Positions 10,852 to 22,189 of a stretch of 64,000 nt of DNA are shown here, piece after piece; positions within the stretch are counted from its first letter, which is position 1; every line of letters starts with the position of its first letter. The position numbers and the translations under genes were made by a program. A model generated the notes under the pieces. That model was given only the letters and a program-made list of their open reading frames with translations. It was not told the origin of the DNA and searched no databases. The DNA is from Diabrotica undecimpunctata (lineage: Eukaryota > Arthropoda > Insecta > Coleoptera > Chrysomelidae): the NCBI RefSeq assembly GCF_040954645.1, contig NC_092810.1, forward strand, positions 12,572,377 through 12,636,376, in the 5' to 3' direction.

Positions 10852-10929
10852 TCAGACCAGGTGAAATTTTTCCCAAAACTTTAGGACCATACGTTATGTT
10901 TATTATACAGGCAGGAGTGGCTGTACTCA

Positions 10930-11055
<126 letters not shown>

Positions 11056-11094
11056 TTATATTTCAGAGCATAGTTTTGAAAATATACGTGAGTT

Positions 11095-12428
11095 TTAGGC
11101 TTGAGATTTTATAAAATTGGCTATCTGAACAAGTTCATAGAGTACATGTTCATCAAACATTTGCTTTGCTACCAAAGCTTCTCTGTGGATACTACAATGG
11201 ATAAAAGTACAATTTTCTGCAACCAGTTTTACTTTGGTAGTTACACCTCCGTATTTTGCTGTCATGGCTGGGGCACCATCCGAACATAAACCAACGCATT
11301 GTTTCCAATCTAGTCCATTTTCCACAAAAAAAATCATTGATTTTGTTTCATCGGCAGTAGGTCGTTCCGTTAACGCCCCACAAAATAAATACTCCTCTTC
11401 GATTTTGGGTTGAAATATATATCGCATATAAAGCATAATCTGAGCATAGTTTTTTACATCTGTTCCTTCATCAAGTTGTATTGCAAAAAAATACTATTTT
11501 TATCCGGTTTACCAATGTTTCTTTAATATTTAATGCCATTATTTCAATCCTACGACGTACGGTATTATTGGATAATGGTATAATACTAAGCTATTTACCT
11601 GAATTCTTCCCAGAAATACACGTTACCATATCTTGTGCGGCAGGCAGCACTAGTTTTTTACCGATGATATGGGCTTTTCCACACTTCGCAATTCTTAAAC
11701 TCACGAGTAAGGATGCCTCTACTGCTTTTTGGTTGCTGCTGTTGAAATTCACCATTAATTAATTTTTTTGTGTCTGTCATCTCCGTTAACTTTCCTTAGG
11801 TTTATTTTTCAACACTGAATGTATTGTATTAAAGTGGCGTTTGAATAGCGAAGGTTTCATACTGCCGCTGATTAAAAAGAATTTCCGAACAGATTACACA
11901 TTGGGGCCTTGGCTCATCATTTATATTTGTGAATGTAAATCCCATATTACTGTATTCAGGATCATATTTCGTAACCGCCACTTTTAGTTTTTTGAAAGAA
12001 CTCTTTTTGTCATCACCCTGTCTAGGCTCCGACTCTGAAGTGGAGCTCGATGGAATGGGATTTTCAGATGTTTTGTTGTTCTTTTAAGCCACTTATAAAT
12101 TTTTTATATGCAAAAATTAGTACGAATCAGTAACAGCAAATCACTCGACAAAACCAACTACAACGACTGACGGCCACGAGGAAACTGATGACGTGTATCG
12201 CAAATTGTCAAGGGCGGTGACAATTTGCCGTGATTGCAGTGTTGCCAACAATGAATAAGACATTACGCACTTGTGGTTTCAAACTCACAGCGTTGCCATG
12301 TACAACGTAAAAATAACATTTGTTAGTAAATTTTATTAAAATTCTTCGTTTTTTCTAGTTTATAGAGTACCACATTAAGTGCTTTGGGTACCACCAGTGG
12401 TACGTGTACCACAGTTTGAGTTCGGCTG
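11095..12428 (-). pseudogene. hAT transposase remnant (SCAND3/ZBED-like group)
   Basis: Minus-strand frames give, in order, a zinc-finger-like CVIC segment; GKAHIIGKKLVLPAA; IPLSNNTVRRRI; QLDEGTDV (first catalytic region); LFCGALTERPTADE; GLDWKQCVGLCSDGAPAMT (second catalytic region); and CSIHREALVAKQ. This is the domain order of hAT transposases of the FAM200/SCAND3 type. The frame shifts at about 11440-11510, has a stop near 11600, and the C-terminal dimerisation domain is absent. A CAGCCGAACTC-type terminus ending at 12428 is plausibly the 5' end of the element. Confidence 0.82.
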
Positions 12429-13224
12429 CCCTAGAGTTAAATATATATGTAACAGCTTATAAGTTTTATTAGCTGTTTTTTGTTTTGAAAATAAGCTAAG
12501 AAACTCAACAACAGAACTCATACGAACAATGATTTACCATAAAATATAAGATTTTTCAAAAATATAATAATTCGGGATATTAAGGATTAATATATTAAAT
12601 AGTATTTTAAACCAAGTTATTAACTGCTAATTTACTACTTTTTGTATTTTTTAGGCGCGATTTCTTTTAAATAAGTAAAAAAGTAAAGTTTTGAGTTTCC
12701 TTAATATTAACGTATTGCTTTCGAATAATCAGTACCCAAGAAAATTTCATCTTCGTCAAATCCCCACGGACACAATTCTTCTGCACCACTGAATATGACA
12801 ATGTGAAGTTCGAAATGTTGAATCTAACTTCACTTGAGTTTGTGAGAGGCTATCCAGTCGACTGAAATAATGTATACTTTCACAAGATAATAATACATTC
12901 CGTTTATATATGACCTTTGTGGAAGTTGGCTCCCTGCTTCCAGGATAATAATGATTTTTCTCTTCGGTGAATTCAATTTAATTTTCAATTTAATAATTCG
13001 AAAAGTGAATCTCCGGAAAATTAGCTGAAAATGTTTTCGCTTTTACGTCAATTAGGAAGATTATAAGGAAAATATTGTTAAAGTAGCTGTTTTGTAAGTA
13101 AAGATAATAAAAGTAATTTTTTACGAAAACCCTAATAATATTACAAATAAATATTTCCATTATGTTATGTTCCCTCCCATGTTTTATATAGTTATTTCAT
13201 TCCGATAAAAAAGTTTAGATCTTA
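12429..13224. other. No gene recognised
   Basis: AT-rich, with no recognisable coding frame. The last part may be decayed 5' sequence of the piggyBac remnant that follows. Confidence 0.45.
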
Positions 13225-13790
13225 CACTCCATGATGACCAAATCGATCCGACAACGGATGACAAAAGTAGACCTGAAGTAATAACGTTCTATATGGCGGT
13301 GTGGACATATTTGATCAACTTCGAGATTCCTATACTGTTGCAAGAAATACAAAACGTTGGGCCATGGTCATCTTTTATGGATTGCTTGATGTTGCTGCAA
13401 GAAATGCATTTGTGATACAGAGAACTAACAAACTGGATCTAAAAACAAGCAAAAGAAGAAGACTTTTATAAAAGAACTAGGTCTTTAATTAGTAATGGAC
13501 AATATAAAAGAAAGAGGTCAATCTCCTCATTTCGCAAGAGATATAAGAGAGCTTGCTGCTAAACTCAGTGGTGTTGGACCAGTACAAGCACTTGCAGAAT
13601 TGCACAATAAAAGGGGGCGTTGTGCTTTTTGTAGAGATCGTAAAACTCGATACATGTGTCACTATTGTAAACAATTTATTTGCTTGGAACATACCGTACC
13701 TGTTTATCGCATACGCTATGATAAAATCACTGAATATATTATATACAAGGTGTTTTTTAAACATCGGTCATATTGTAGTACGTAATTTCT
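13225..13790 (+). pseudogene. piggyBac-like transposase, C-terminal remnant
   Basis: The frame around 13290-13440 reads GGVDIFDQL then NTKRWAMVIFYGLLDVAARNA, the last conserved block of the piggyBac DDE domain. The open frame 13495-13785 reads ELAAKLSGVG and then CAFCRDRKTRYMCHYCKQFICLEH, the cysteine-rich C-terminal domain that binds the element ends. A stop separates the two parts near 13470. The N-terminal half and both element ends were not found. It is not the complement of the 6-kb copy, which lies in the opposite orientation 7 kb away. Confidence 0.82.
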
Positions 13791-14345
13791 TTTATATTTT
13801 TAGTTTTAATATTATAATAGAAGTTCCTTTTCTTTTGATGTATGTAAGTTGTCTACAGTAGTATTTCTAATATATGCAATGCAAACCTGTTGTTACAAAA
13901 TTAGCGTCGTTATATAAATATATATTATATAAATATACATGTTGTTCTGATAAGACCTAAACAGGTTGAAATGCATATAAACGGCTTGCAGATGCGCTGC
14001 AATCAAAATTAAATCTTATACCGCATTTTTGTGATTATAACATAATATTAACATTACAAATTAAATATGCTAACCAGAGAGAAAGATACGCCAGGTACCT
14101 TATTTCTGTTATAGACAATCTGCAGAGTGGCAAATTCAAATTAAGGCTTCTTGTATTATATTTATGATTGGAAAGCAGGTGATAAACCAAAGTTAAATTT
14201 GTAAAAAGGAACATAATACATTTAAATATATATTAATATATAATAAGTAAATAAAGTGATTTAAATTGGCCTCTACAGGATTCTCCCGCCTTTAGTCCAA
14301 ATATTACGCGAATTGCCTTTTTTTTGGACTACAAAGACAGTTGAG
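13791..14345. other. No gene recognised
   Basis: AT-rich sequence. A stretch near 13950, GACCTAAACAGGTTGAAATG, resembles repeat boundaries seen beside retroelements, but I cannot assign it. Confidence 0.4.
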
Positions 14346-14986
14346 CTATCTACTGCAGCACCAGAGAATATTACTCCATATCGCATACCAGAATATGTTT
14401 GCATAATATACTATATATAGTAAAATCCCCTGATCTAGATAGCTCTTTAACACTCTTAATGAGTAGCAGGCTCTATTCAGTTTTTTTGTTGTATTTTGTA
14501 TTTGTTCTCCCCAATTCAAGTTGTGGTCAATATAAAAACCAAGAAATTTAACTGATCTAGCAGGTTTCGTGTTTTGTGATAGAAAATTGAACTGGGAACT
14601 GTTCTCGTAACTGGCTAGTTCTAAAGTAAACAAAAACTGTCTTATCAGTATTAAGCATCATTATCAGATTATCAGATATTTGGAATTACCCTTAATTTTT
14701 TTTACCAATTGCCAAGTCATTTTAGTTTTATTTTCGCTATTTTCAATTCGTTCTTTATAAAAATTTTTTCGAGATTGAGTGAGTAAAGAATTGCAAACAT
14801 CGAACCTGGATTTACAATATTTTATACATTCATTTTTAAAGTACTTTTGTGATTTTTTTTATTTGCTGTATTTATCTCTTTGAGTGGAAAACAATCTCTC
14901 AAAAACAAATACCCAGACTACAGTACCTAACATGGAGTTAAAAAATTATTCTCCTTGCTAAATATTGTTTTTTTTTTATTATATTT
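14346..14986 (-). pseudogene. Daphne/CR1-like LINE, linker and reverse transcriptase C-terminal remnant
   Basis: On the minus strand 14346-14633 encodes SVKFLGFYIDHNLNWGEQI and LNRACYSLR, the segment after the reverse transcriptase catalytic core. KTVFVYFRTSQ precedes it in a nearby frame. At 14690-14830 the minus strand encodes the endonuclease-to-RT linker (CKSRFDVCNSLLTQSRKNFYKERI). Most of the catalytic core between these segments is deleted. The endonuclease part of apparently the same element continues beyond the RTE insertion at 16646-16990. Confidence 0.65.
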
Positions 14987-14997
14987 GACTCAAATTT

Positions 14998-16634
14998 TAT
15001 TACAGATACTAAACAGATGGGCGGACCATTTTGAAGAACTGCTTAGCGACAACCACGAAGATGGCAAGATTGAGGATCCCATGTTTCAAATGAATGAAGA
15101 TGATCGGCAACCACCCCCCACCGAAGAAGAAATTAGAGAAGCCATCGCAACACTGAAAAATAATAAAGCTCCCGGTTCGGTTAATCTCCCTGCCGAACTT
15201 TTTAAAAATGGCGGCGACCCCTTCATGAAACACATGCATAAACTGATAACTGCAATCTGGCAACAGAAAGAAACACCCACAGACTGTAAGTTAAGTGTAC
15301 TGTGTCCTATACACAAAAAGGAAGACATGATGGTGTGTGATAATTATAGAGGCATCACTCTACTCAATATGGCATATAAAGTGTTGTCCAACGTATTGTA
15401 CAAAAGACTCCCCTACGCCGAACAAATAGTGGGAGGATATCAGTGCGGTTTCCGTCCTAATAAATCAACAACGGACCAGATATTTACAGTGAGGCAGATC
15501 CTTGAAAAAACCCTAAAGTTCGGCGTCGACACCCACCACATATTTGTTGACTTCAAAGCCGCATACGACTCCGTTAATAGAAATAAACTTCTACTTGCTA
15601 TGGTAGAATTTTGCATTCCGTTTGATCTTGTCCGGTTAATTGAACTTACACTCACAGGTGCAGAGAGCATGTTAAAAATCCAAAACGATCTCTCAAGACC
15701 CTTCCATTGCAAAAATGGACTAAGACAGGGTGATGGACTATCATGTCTCTTATTTAACCTGGCATTGAAAAAAATAATTCAAGAGTCGCAGATTACTACG
15801 AATGGTACTATCTTTAACAAATCAGTACAAATTGTCGGATAAGCAGATGACATAGACATCATAGGTAGGTCCCACAGAATCTCTGACTGAAGCATTTTGG
15901 TCGTTAAGAGCATCTGCACACAGATTGGGACTAAATATATATGTTCAAAAGACCAAATATATGTGTTGCACTAGGTCAAGCAACCCGACACCTACACGAA
16001 TAATAATTGATGACCTAGAACTGGAAGGTGTTGACACCTTTATATACTTAGGGTTGCTGCTAACCAAAGATAACAACGTCAGTGAAGAAATCAAAAGAAG
16101 AATAGTGCTCGCCAATAAGTGTTACTATGGCTTAAGAAGACAGGTGGCCTCAAAAATGCCTAGAAAAATTAAACTAACTGTATACAAAACACTAATAAAA
16201 CCAGTGCTAACACATGGTTCAAAAACTTGGACATTAACACAGAATGACCAAGAATTGCTCAAACGTTTTGAGCAAAAAATACTAAGACGAATATATAGAG
16301 GCATAAAAGAACAAGGTTTGTGGCGCAGGTGTTACAGTTTTGAGTTCTATAGAAGATTTGGAGAACCTGACGTTGTAAAATTCATTAAGGTAGCATGCCT
16401 CAGATGGATAGGTCATGTAATCAGACGAAAGGAGGATGCCATAGTCAGAAAAAATTTTGACCGAAGACCGAGACTTCAGGTACCAAGACAACCTAGAAAA
16501 TGATTTGAAGTCTATCGGAATTAGAGCATGAAGAAGAGTTGCCAGAGACAGGGGCGAATGGAGGATTGTTCTGAAGAAGGCTTTGGCTCATAAAGAGCTG
16601 TAACGCCACTGATGATGATGATGATGATGATGAT
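14998..16634 (+). mobile_element. RTE-like LINE insertion with (TGA)n tail
   Basis: The open frame to 15842 holds the first half of a reverse transcriptase: NKAPGSVNLPAELF, DNYRGITLL, YQCGFRPNKST, VDFKAAYDSVNR and GLRQGDGLSCLLFN. It stops exactly where the tyrosine of the YADD box should be (TAA at 15840-15842, followed by ADD). After a frame change 15925-16503 gives YLGLLLTKDN, THGSKTWTL, FEQKILRRIY and RWIGHVIRR. The tail is (ATG)n at 16612-16634. The duplication GACTCAAATTT at 14987-14997 and 16635-16645 marks the ends. The copy is 5'-truncated and dead. Confidence 0.88.
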
Positions 16635-16645
16635 GACTCAAATTT

Positions 16646-16990
16646 ATTTAATTCAAATTTGTCTTTATGAGCAGTATGATCAGATTTATGAGGATTGAAT
16701 ACAAGAGAATTAAATATGTCAAGATTTGTAAAAATAATATCTATACAGGATTTTTTGTTAACTTGTATGCATGTATAGTCTTTGATAGAAGGTTTAATAT
16801 CTTTAAGAAGCTCAAAAACATTTTTAATGTGTCTGGCCACCTTGCACCCTCAATCAGCATATCTAAGTTAAAATCACCAGCCAGAAAAATTATGGAGTCC
16901 TTGTCAACTAAATCACAAAATATTTGGTCTAATTTATTTATTAAAAATCATATAATATAATGCTGATGTGTGCTTCCGTCCCAGATGTGG
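16646..16990 (-). pseudogene. Daphne/CR1-like LINE, endonuclease remnant
   Basis: The minus strand encodes LAGDFNLDMLIEGARWPDT (the conserved GDFN block of LINE apurinic endonucleases), then QVNKKSCIDIIFTN and a PHKSDHT segment, the catalytic SDH box. The frame changes between these blocks. Position and orientation match the linker and RT remnant at 14346-14986, from which the RTE insertion separates it. Confidence 0.65.
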
Positions 16991-16993
16991 TTG

Positions 16994-17080
16994 CCACCCC
17001 TTCTAGTGGGTGGAAATTTTTCACCTCCTAAATAGGTGGGATTTGTTTCCGGCATACCATAAAGATATGCCGGAAACAAA
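16994..17080. other. Run of three stem-loops
   Basis: Three stems follow one another: CCACCC/GGGTGG (16994-17013), CACCT/AGGTG (17022-17038), and a perfect 15-bp stem TTTGTTTCCGGCATA with a 9-base loop (17042-17080). No coding sequence spans them. Confidence 0.6.
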
Positions 17081-17739
17081 ACTTTCAAGGAAAGTAATAC
17101 TTTGTAGTGTTTCCCTTTAATCCTTTTTGAATATAATACTTCGTTTTAATCCATTTTGATAATAGAGTTTTTATTAATACAACTTTAGATACTTTGAACG
17201 TTCACTTACAAAACTTATGCATAACAAATTTCAAAACGTTTGTTTTTTAAACTCTACAACATGAAGCATTTTCGTCTGAATAAATTTTAATCAAGTATTT
17301 AACAAAGAGGGCTCTAATTCTTCCTGTAACGACACGAACATAATAAAGAAAATTAGTATGTAAATTTTTGCAAGCATATAACAATGAGGCACAGTGTAGA
17401 CACCACGCCTTGTCGCCATTGTAACACCGCCAGACACATTTTATATTATAATTGGTGTTATCACTCTCCCAAATTAGGGTGTGTTTTCCTTCGTAAAGTC
17501 ACATCCGTCTCAGGGCTGGATCTGCTGTTTTCGAAATATAATTAGTTATGCGAATGAAACCCTTCAGAAAAGGGGTGGTAAGAAAAAACCTAGTTGGGAG
17601 ATAAATATAATATAGAACGAAAATAAGAACTATGAACGAAATAGAATTCAGCAACTTTAATTTATTAGTTCCCAAGGTTTTATTATTTTATTATCTTTTC
17701 TTTTATGATATTGATGATTTATGTAATTTAAGTAAATTT
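17081..17739. other. No gene recognised
   Basis: Mostly AT-rich sequence with a mildly GC-richer patch around 17400-17530. No coding frame and no paired repeats that I can support. Confidence 0.4.
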
Positions 17740-17750
17740 TAGTTGTTAAT

Positions 17751-17992
17751 GGTGGCAGCCGTAGCTCAGGAGCTGTGTTACTGGCTTAACAAGCCGGAGG
17801 GCCCGGGTTAGGATCCTGGCACCGCCAAAATTTTCAATTTCTAATTTAACTGAGCTGCCACCGTGCTTCGGAGGGCACGTAAAGCCGTCGTCGGTCCCGG
17901 CTACGAAAGTAGTCGTTAAGTCATGTTAGGGGCGCTGGCGCGACCTGAAAACCGTAACACTAGACCTTAGCCAGAAGGTTATATGAACTTAC
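17751..17992 (+). mobile_element. tRNA-derived SINE, second family (242 bp)
   Basis: The head is tRNA-like: GTAGCTCAGGAGCTG as A box region and GGGTTAGGATCC (17805-17816) as a decayed B box. The body contains GGGCACGTAAAGCCGTCG and GGTCCCGGCTAC, a core I associate with arthropod SINEs. A perfect 11-bp duplication, TAGTTGTTAAT, flanks it (17740-17750 and 17993-18003). It shares no obvious body sequence with the SINE at 10151. Confidence 0.9.
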
Positions 17993-18003
17993 TAGTTGTT
18001 AAT

Positions 18004-18445
18004 TATTATATCTTACTCTTATTATTCACTCAAATAATTAACCGTTTTCATTTGTTCGAAACTTTAAACATTAGAATTCCATTTCTTAGGTATTTGGAGC
18101 TTCCTCATTGAATGTGTTAGCTGTTGCTCTAAGTTCTTAGGGTCTTCTAACGTTATTGCCACAAACTGCTTGCATTGCATCTGTAGTGATCCTTTTTCTA
18201 GTTTACATGTTCCTTTTCTAACTTAGCTGCACCGTACTGATGACAACCAAATAGAAATACGTATTTATAGTTGCCTTTCATCTATTTACCTATTTTTTTA
18301 TTTTTCCTTGTAGTGATCTTCTTGCGAGATATGTCATTACAATTTAGCTTTATAAGGATTTTCTTTCGATTCTATAATGGTGTCATCCATTTTTTCTTAA
18401 TAAAAAACCTATATGACTCTCGAAAAAATTAACAATCATATTCTA
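18004..18445. other. No gene recognised
   Basis: AT-rich, non-coding as far as I can see. It ends at the target duplication of the following LINE. Confidence 0.4.
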
Positions 18446-18457
18446 AGAATGACAATA

Positions 18458-20046
18458 TTTGACAAAATATTATATTGGAGACAGAAAAAAAACTACGACG
18501 ATGGAGAGAGTACATCGAGGAATTATTTCATGACCAGAGAGAAGCTAGTACATCTTTAGATAGCCAAACGGGAGATGTATGCCCAGAGATAACCAAATCA
18601 GAGGTTAGTCGAGCATTAAACTCAATGAAAACAAATAAATCTGCTGGTCCAGATGAATTACCAAGCGAGCTATTAAAGTTGGTCAACGAGAAAAAAATAG
18701 ACATAATAGTAGAACTGTTCAACGCTATCTATACTACGGGAATCATCCCTAGAGAAATGTTGACATCAGCATTTGTGTGTTTGCCAAAGAAAATAAATTC
18801 TAGAGTGCAGTGACTATCGAACCATAAGCTTAATGTCACATACCTTGAAAATTCTGTTGAAAATTATCCACGTCAGAATTCACACTAAACTGAAGCTGGA
18901 TATTAGTGACACACAATATGGGTTCCACAATGGTATGGGTACCAGAGAGGCACTATTCTCCTTCAACGTACTGATGCACAGATGTTTGGATATGAACCGT
19001 CCTCTTTACGTTTGTTTTATAGACTACAATAAAGCGTTTGATAAAGTAAAACATGACTGACTCATGGAAATTCTAAAAAATAAAAACCTAGGTGAAAGAG
19101 ATTTAAGGCTAATAACAAACCTTCATTACAATCAGCCAGCAAAAGAGACATCTGAAGAGATGGAAATAAAGAGAGGAATCAGGCAAGGCTGCATACTATA
19201 ACCTCTATTATTTAACGCTTATTCTGAAGAGGTAATTCAAGAAACTCTGGAAGATGAAACAGTCGGCATAAGAGTAAATGGAGCCTTAGCTAACAACATC
19301 AGATATGCAGATGTTACAGTAATAATAGCCGATATTTTACAAGACCACTCTCGCTCAATATCAAAAAGACGAAGTTTATGAAAATTTGTAAAAACAACCA
19401 TAATACTAACGAAACCTTGACAGTAGAAGGCCAGCAGATCGAAAGAGTAAACAAGTACACTTACCTAGAAACACTTATAACAAAAAATATTGACTACACT
19501 GCAGAAATCAAAGTCAGAATCGAAAAAGCACGTTCTAATTTTATGAAAATGAAAAACGTCCTATGTGGCAAAGATTTAACATTAGCTCTTAAAGTACGCC
19601 TAACAAAATGTTACGTATATAGTGTACTATACTATGGAGTGGAATCATGGACGTTAAATCTAGACACAATGAGACGACTTAACGCCTTTGAAATGTATAC
19701 CTATAGAAGAATTATGAGGGTTTCCTGGGTAGATACAGTTACGAACAATGAAGTACTGAGAAGAATAGTTAAAGAGAAGAAAGTTGAACTTACAATTAAA
19801 GAAAGAAAGCTACAGTATCTCGGACATGTGATGCGGGGCGAGAAGTATGGCATCCTGCGACTCATATTGCAAGGAAAGATAGATGGCAGAAGAAGCATCG
19901 GAAGAAGACGAATTTCATGGCTCAAGAACCTGAGAGAATGGTTTGGATGCAGCTTAAAACAACTATTTAGAGCTACTGCCTCAAAAATTAAAATAGCTAT
20001 GATGATTGCCAACTTCTGTAGCGGAGATGGCACCTGATGAAGAAGA
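18458..20046 (+). mobile_element. 5'-truncated GAA-tailed LINE, subfamily G1
   Basis: Frames give, in order, RRWREYIEELFHD; NKSAGPDELPSELLKL; QYGFHNGMGTREALF; CFIDYNKAFDKVKH; RGIRQGCIL then PLLFN; RYADVTVIIAD; then the open frame 19378-20037 with YTYLETLITK, YGVESWTL, FEMYTYRRIMRVSW, LQYLGHVMRG and GRRRISWLKNLREWFG. The catalytic box reads Y-A-D-V, so the second aspartate is lost, and stops interrupt the frame near 18810 and 19060. It ends with (GAA)n at 20038-20050. The duplication AGAATGACAATA occurs at 18446-18457 and 20047-20058. The endonuclease is absent. Confidence 0.88.
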
Positions 20047-20058
20047 AGAATGACAATA

Positions 20059-20954
20059 GTTATATATTACCATTATTCTAAAAGTAGTAATTTTTGAGAT
20101 ACAAGAAGTTACAATTCAATACATCAATTGGACATTTTCAAAAAACTGTATTTATTTTTTAACAGCAAATTGGAATCCTCTCACTTATTGGCAGTCAGTA
20201 ACCCCTTCTTTGAATTTGTATACCACGTTTTTAAGAATTTTAGGTCAAATAGTACAAACTGCTACTGCAAACTGTACAAGCTTCATTTAGGATGTTTGGG
20301 TTGTTATTATTTCTGATCAGCGCGATTAGTTTTGTAGTACTATTTTGTATGTGTAAATATTTTGCTCCAGCGAGATTTAAGTCTACGAAAAGTGAGCTGA
20401 TAATTTTATTGTCAATTATTACTATCCATACATTAACCTTTTTAGAAAACTGAGCATGGGCTAAATATTTATTGGCGTCCAATATCGACAGTTTTAAAAC
20501 ATGACGATTTATCTGAAAAAAGAATATTGTTAGATTTCTTTTACTGCGTTTCACTATGTCTTAGAACAATTATAATCTATTAACATAATATTTGTTTAAT
20601 TAACGGATTATTAGAAAGTCAAAGACAAATCACCTACAACTATACCTAAATGTTACCTATCGAAGAGCAAAGAGGTTTCCAACGGACTCATTAACGGAAT
20701 TAAAGCAATAGAGCACTAGGCCCTAAACCATTTGCCTATTGAGATAATGACTTTTAAAAGAATACCAAGTCCATTTTCACTTAGAGGGATAGAACACCAT
20801 GTGGACCTAATATTTTAATCCTCTACACATGTGAATACCCGCTGCACATAGTGTTGCATATCTCTATGATAACAGGTAGACTGTTAGTTATCTTATAATA
20901 GTACTTTGCCATTTATGGTCTTTTTACAGTTGTTTGTTACTAATAATACGAATA
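20059..20954. other. No gene recognised
   Basis: Sequence between the G1 LINE and a gene-like relic. Frames here, including 20240-20554 on the minus strand, do not resemble a family I know. Confidence 0.4.
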
Positions 20955-21387
20955 ATGTACCATAATTCTTGTGGGAGAAAGATTCTTGTACTACTGAAAA
21001 GTTCTGCTAATTCTTCTACTGCATTTACAGGTAAACTACCTTGTTTGCTCATTATTTTTAAATTATTCAAAAACATAACCTCAAATGTAGTGATTTAATA
21101 CCAACCTTAAAATAGCAATATTATTATATATTTTAAAACCAATATTATAAGCCTAGTTTTATTTCAGAATCAAATAATACACCAAGCAATGACATTTTAA
21201 ATGAAGAGCATATTATTAGTGATGGCTTGAGATTTAATGAAGAAGATGAGTCTTATATAGACAAAAGTTATGGTGAACTACTTGTGGTGGAAATGAAATT
21301 GGATCTGCATTACTAAAAGCGGCAGATACCGTCATTCTTGGCAGTGAGATAGAAGAAATCATACTATGGTCGGTACGACCAGAATAA
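20955..21387 (+). pseudogene. Possible two-exon gene start, unrecognised and probably decayed
   Basis: ATG at 20955 opens 25 codons (MYHNSCGRKILVLLK...) ending at a GT donor at 21031 (ACAG|GTAAACT). A 137-base AT-rich interval ends in ATTTCAG (21161-21167). Splicing there keeps the frame and adds an acidic stretch (SNDILNEEHIISDG, FNEEDESYIDK). About 15 codons later one frame stops at 21316, while a single-base shift continues as EIGSALLKAADTVILG to 21387. I do not recognise the protein. The tidy splice sites and continuous frame suggest a former gene, possibly related to the relic at 22190. Confidence 0.35.
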
Positions 21388-22189
21388 AAATGTAAGCATT
21401 ATTATGAGTTTCTTTTTGATACTCCATAACTATCCTCAAATAAAAATCATCACTCAGAAGTTGATTCAATCCTTGTATGAGCCTCGGTAGAATATCAGTT
21501 CGATTTTCAACAAAAACTTCAGAATTTTTTGTTTCATTAAATGAAAATTAGTAACCAAAATGTCTATGCTAACAATATTCTAATAAAATAGAGTTGCCAT
21601 ATAATTATACTAGCAAAGTACAGACAAATACTCACAATCCAATGGTATTACTGTTTGATATGGTTATACTTTATTAATATAAAAAACTTTTCTAATTAAA
21701 GACAACACAGCTATAAGGATTCAAAATATCTAAGAAAAACAAACTACAAACTTCTATGTATACCAAAGTACCAAACTACCAAAGTAAATCTCTGGTAAAT
21801 ATCTGTAACAAAATTAATAAAAACAAAATTATATACAACAGAATGAAAATTACTATTAACGAAACTCATATTATATTAGAAAATACAACCAAACAATACA
21901 AATATTTTAATTATTTTACCAATCATAAAACAATAGTTTCTATTTTTCTGTTTTGCCTAGTTTATACATTTAAAAGACAGGTTCATTATCGACTAATCAC
22001 AAAAAGCAGTAATTTTAAACGTCCAACCTTCAAAATATTCTTTTATCCAAAGACTAGCAATGAATCACACACTTGCATTTAATTAGTTGACAACAAAACA
22101 TATAGAAAGCATTATAGACGATATAAGGAAGTAATTGGCCAAGTAAATAACCAATTGCCTGTTGTAAATTGACTCATTTAAATGAAATA
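21388..22189. other. No gene recognised
   Basis: AT-rich sequence. The open frame at 21756-22082 is lysine- and asparagine-rich with no motif and is probably chance. Confidence 0.4.

Larger units (their letters stand above)
9311..10894 (-). mobile_element. Complete mariner-like (DD37E) DNA transposon with a nested SINE
   Basis: The ends are perfect 33-bp inverted repeats beginning ACGTATGGTCCTAA, flanked by TA on both sides (9309-9310 and 10895-10896), as in the Tc1/mariner superfamily. The element is 1584 bp. Subtracting the 288-bp SINE and one 13-bp target duplication leaves 1283 bp, a normal mariner length. The single gene inside reads on the minus strand. Confidence 0.93.
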
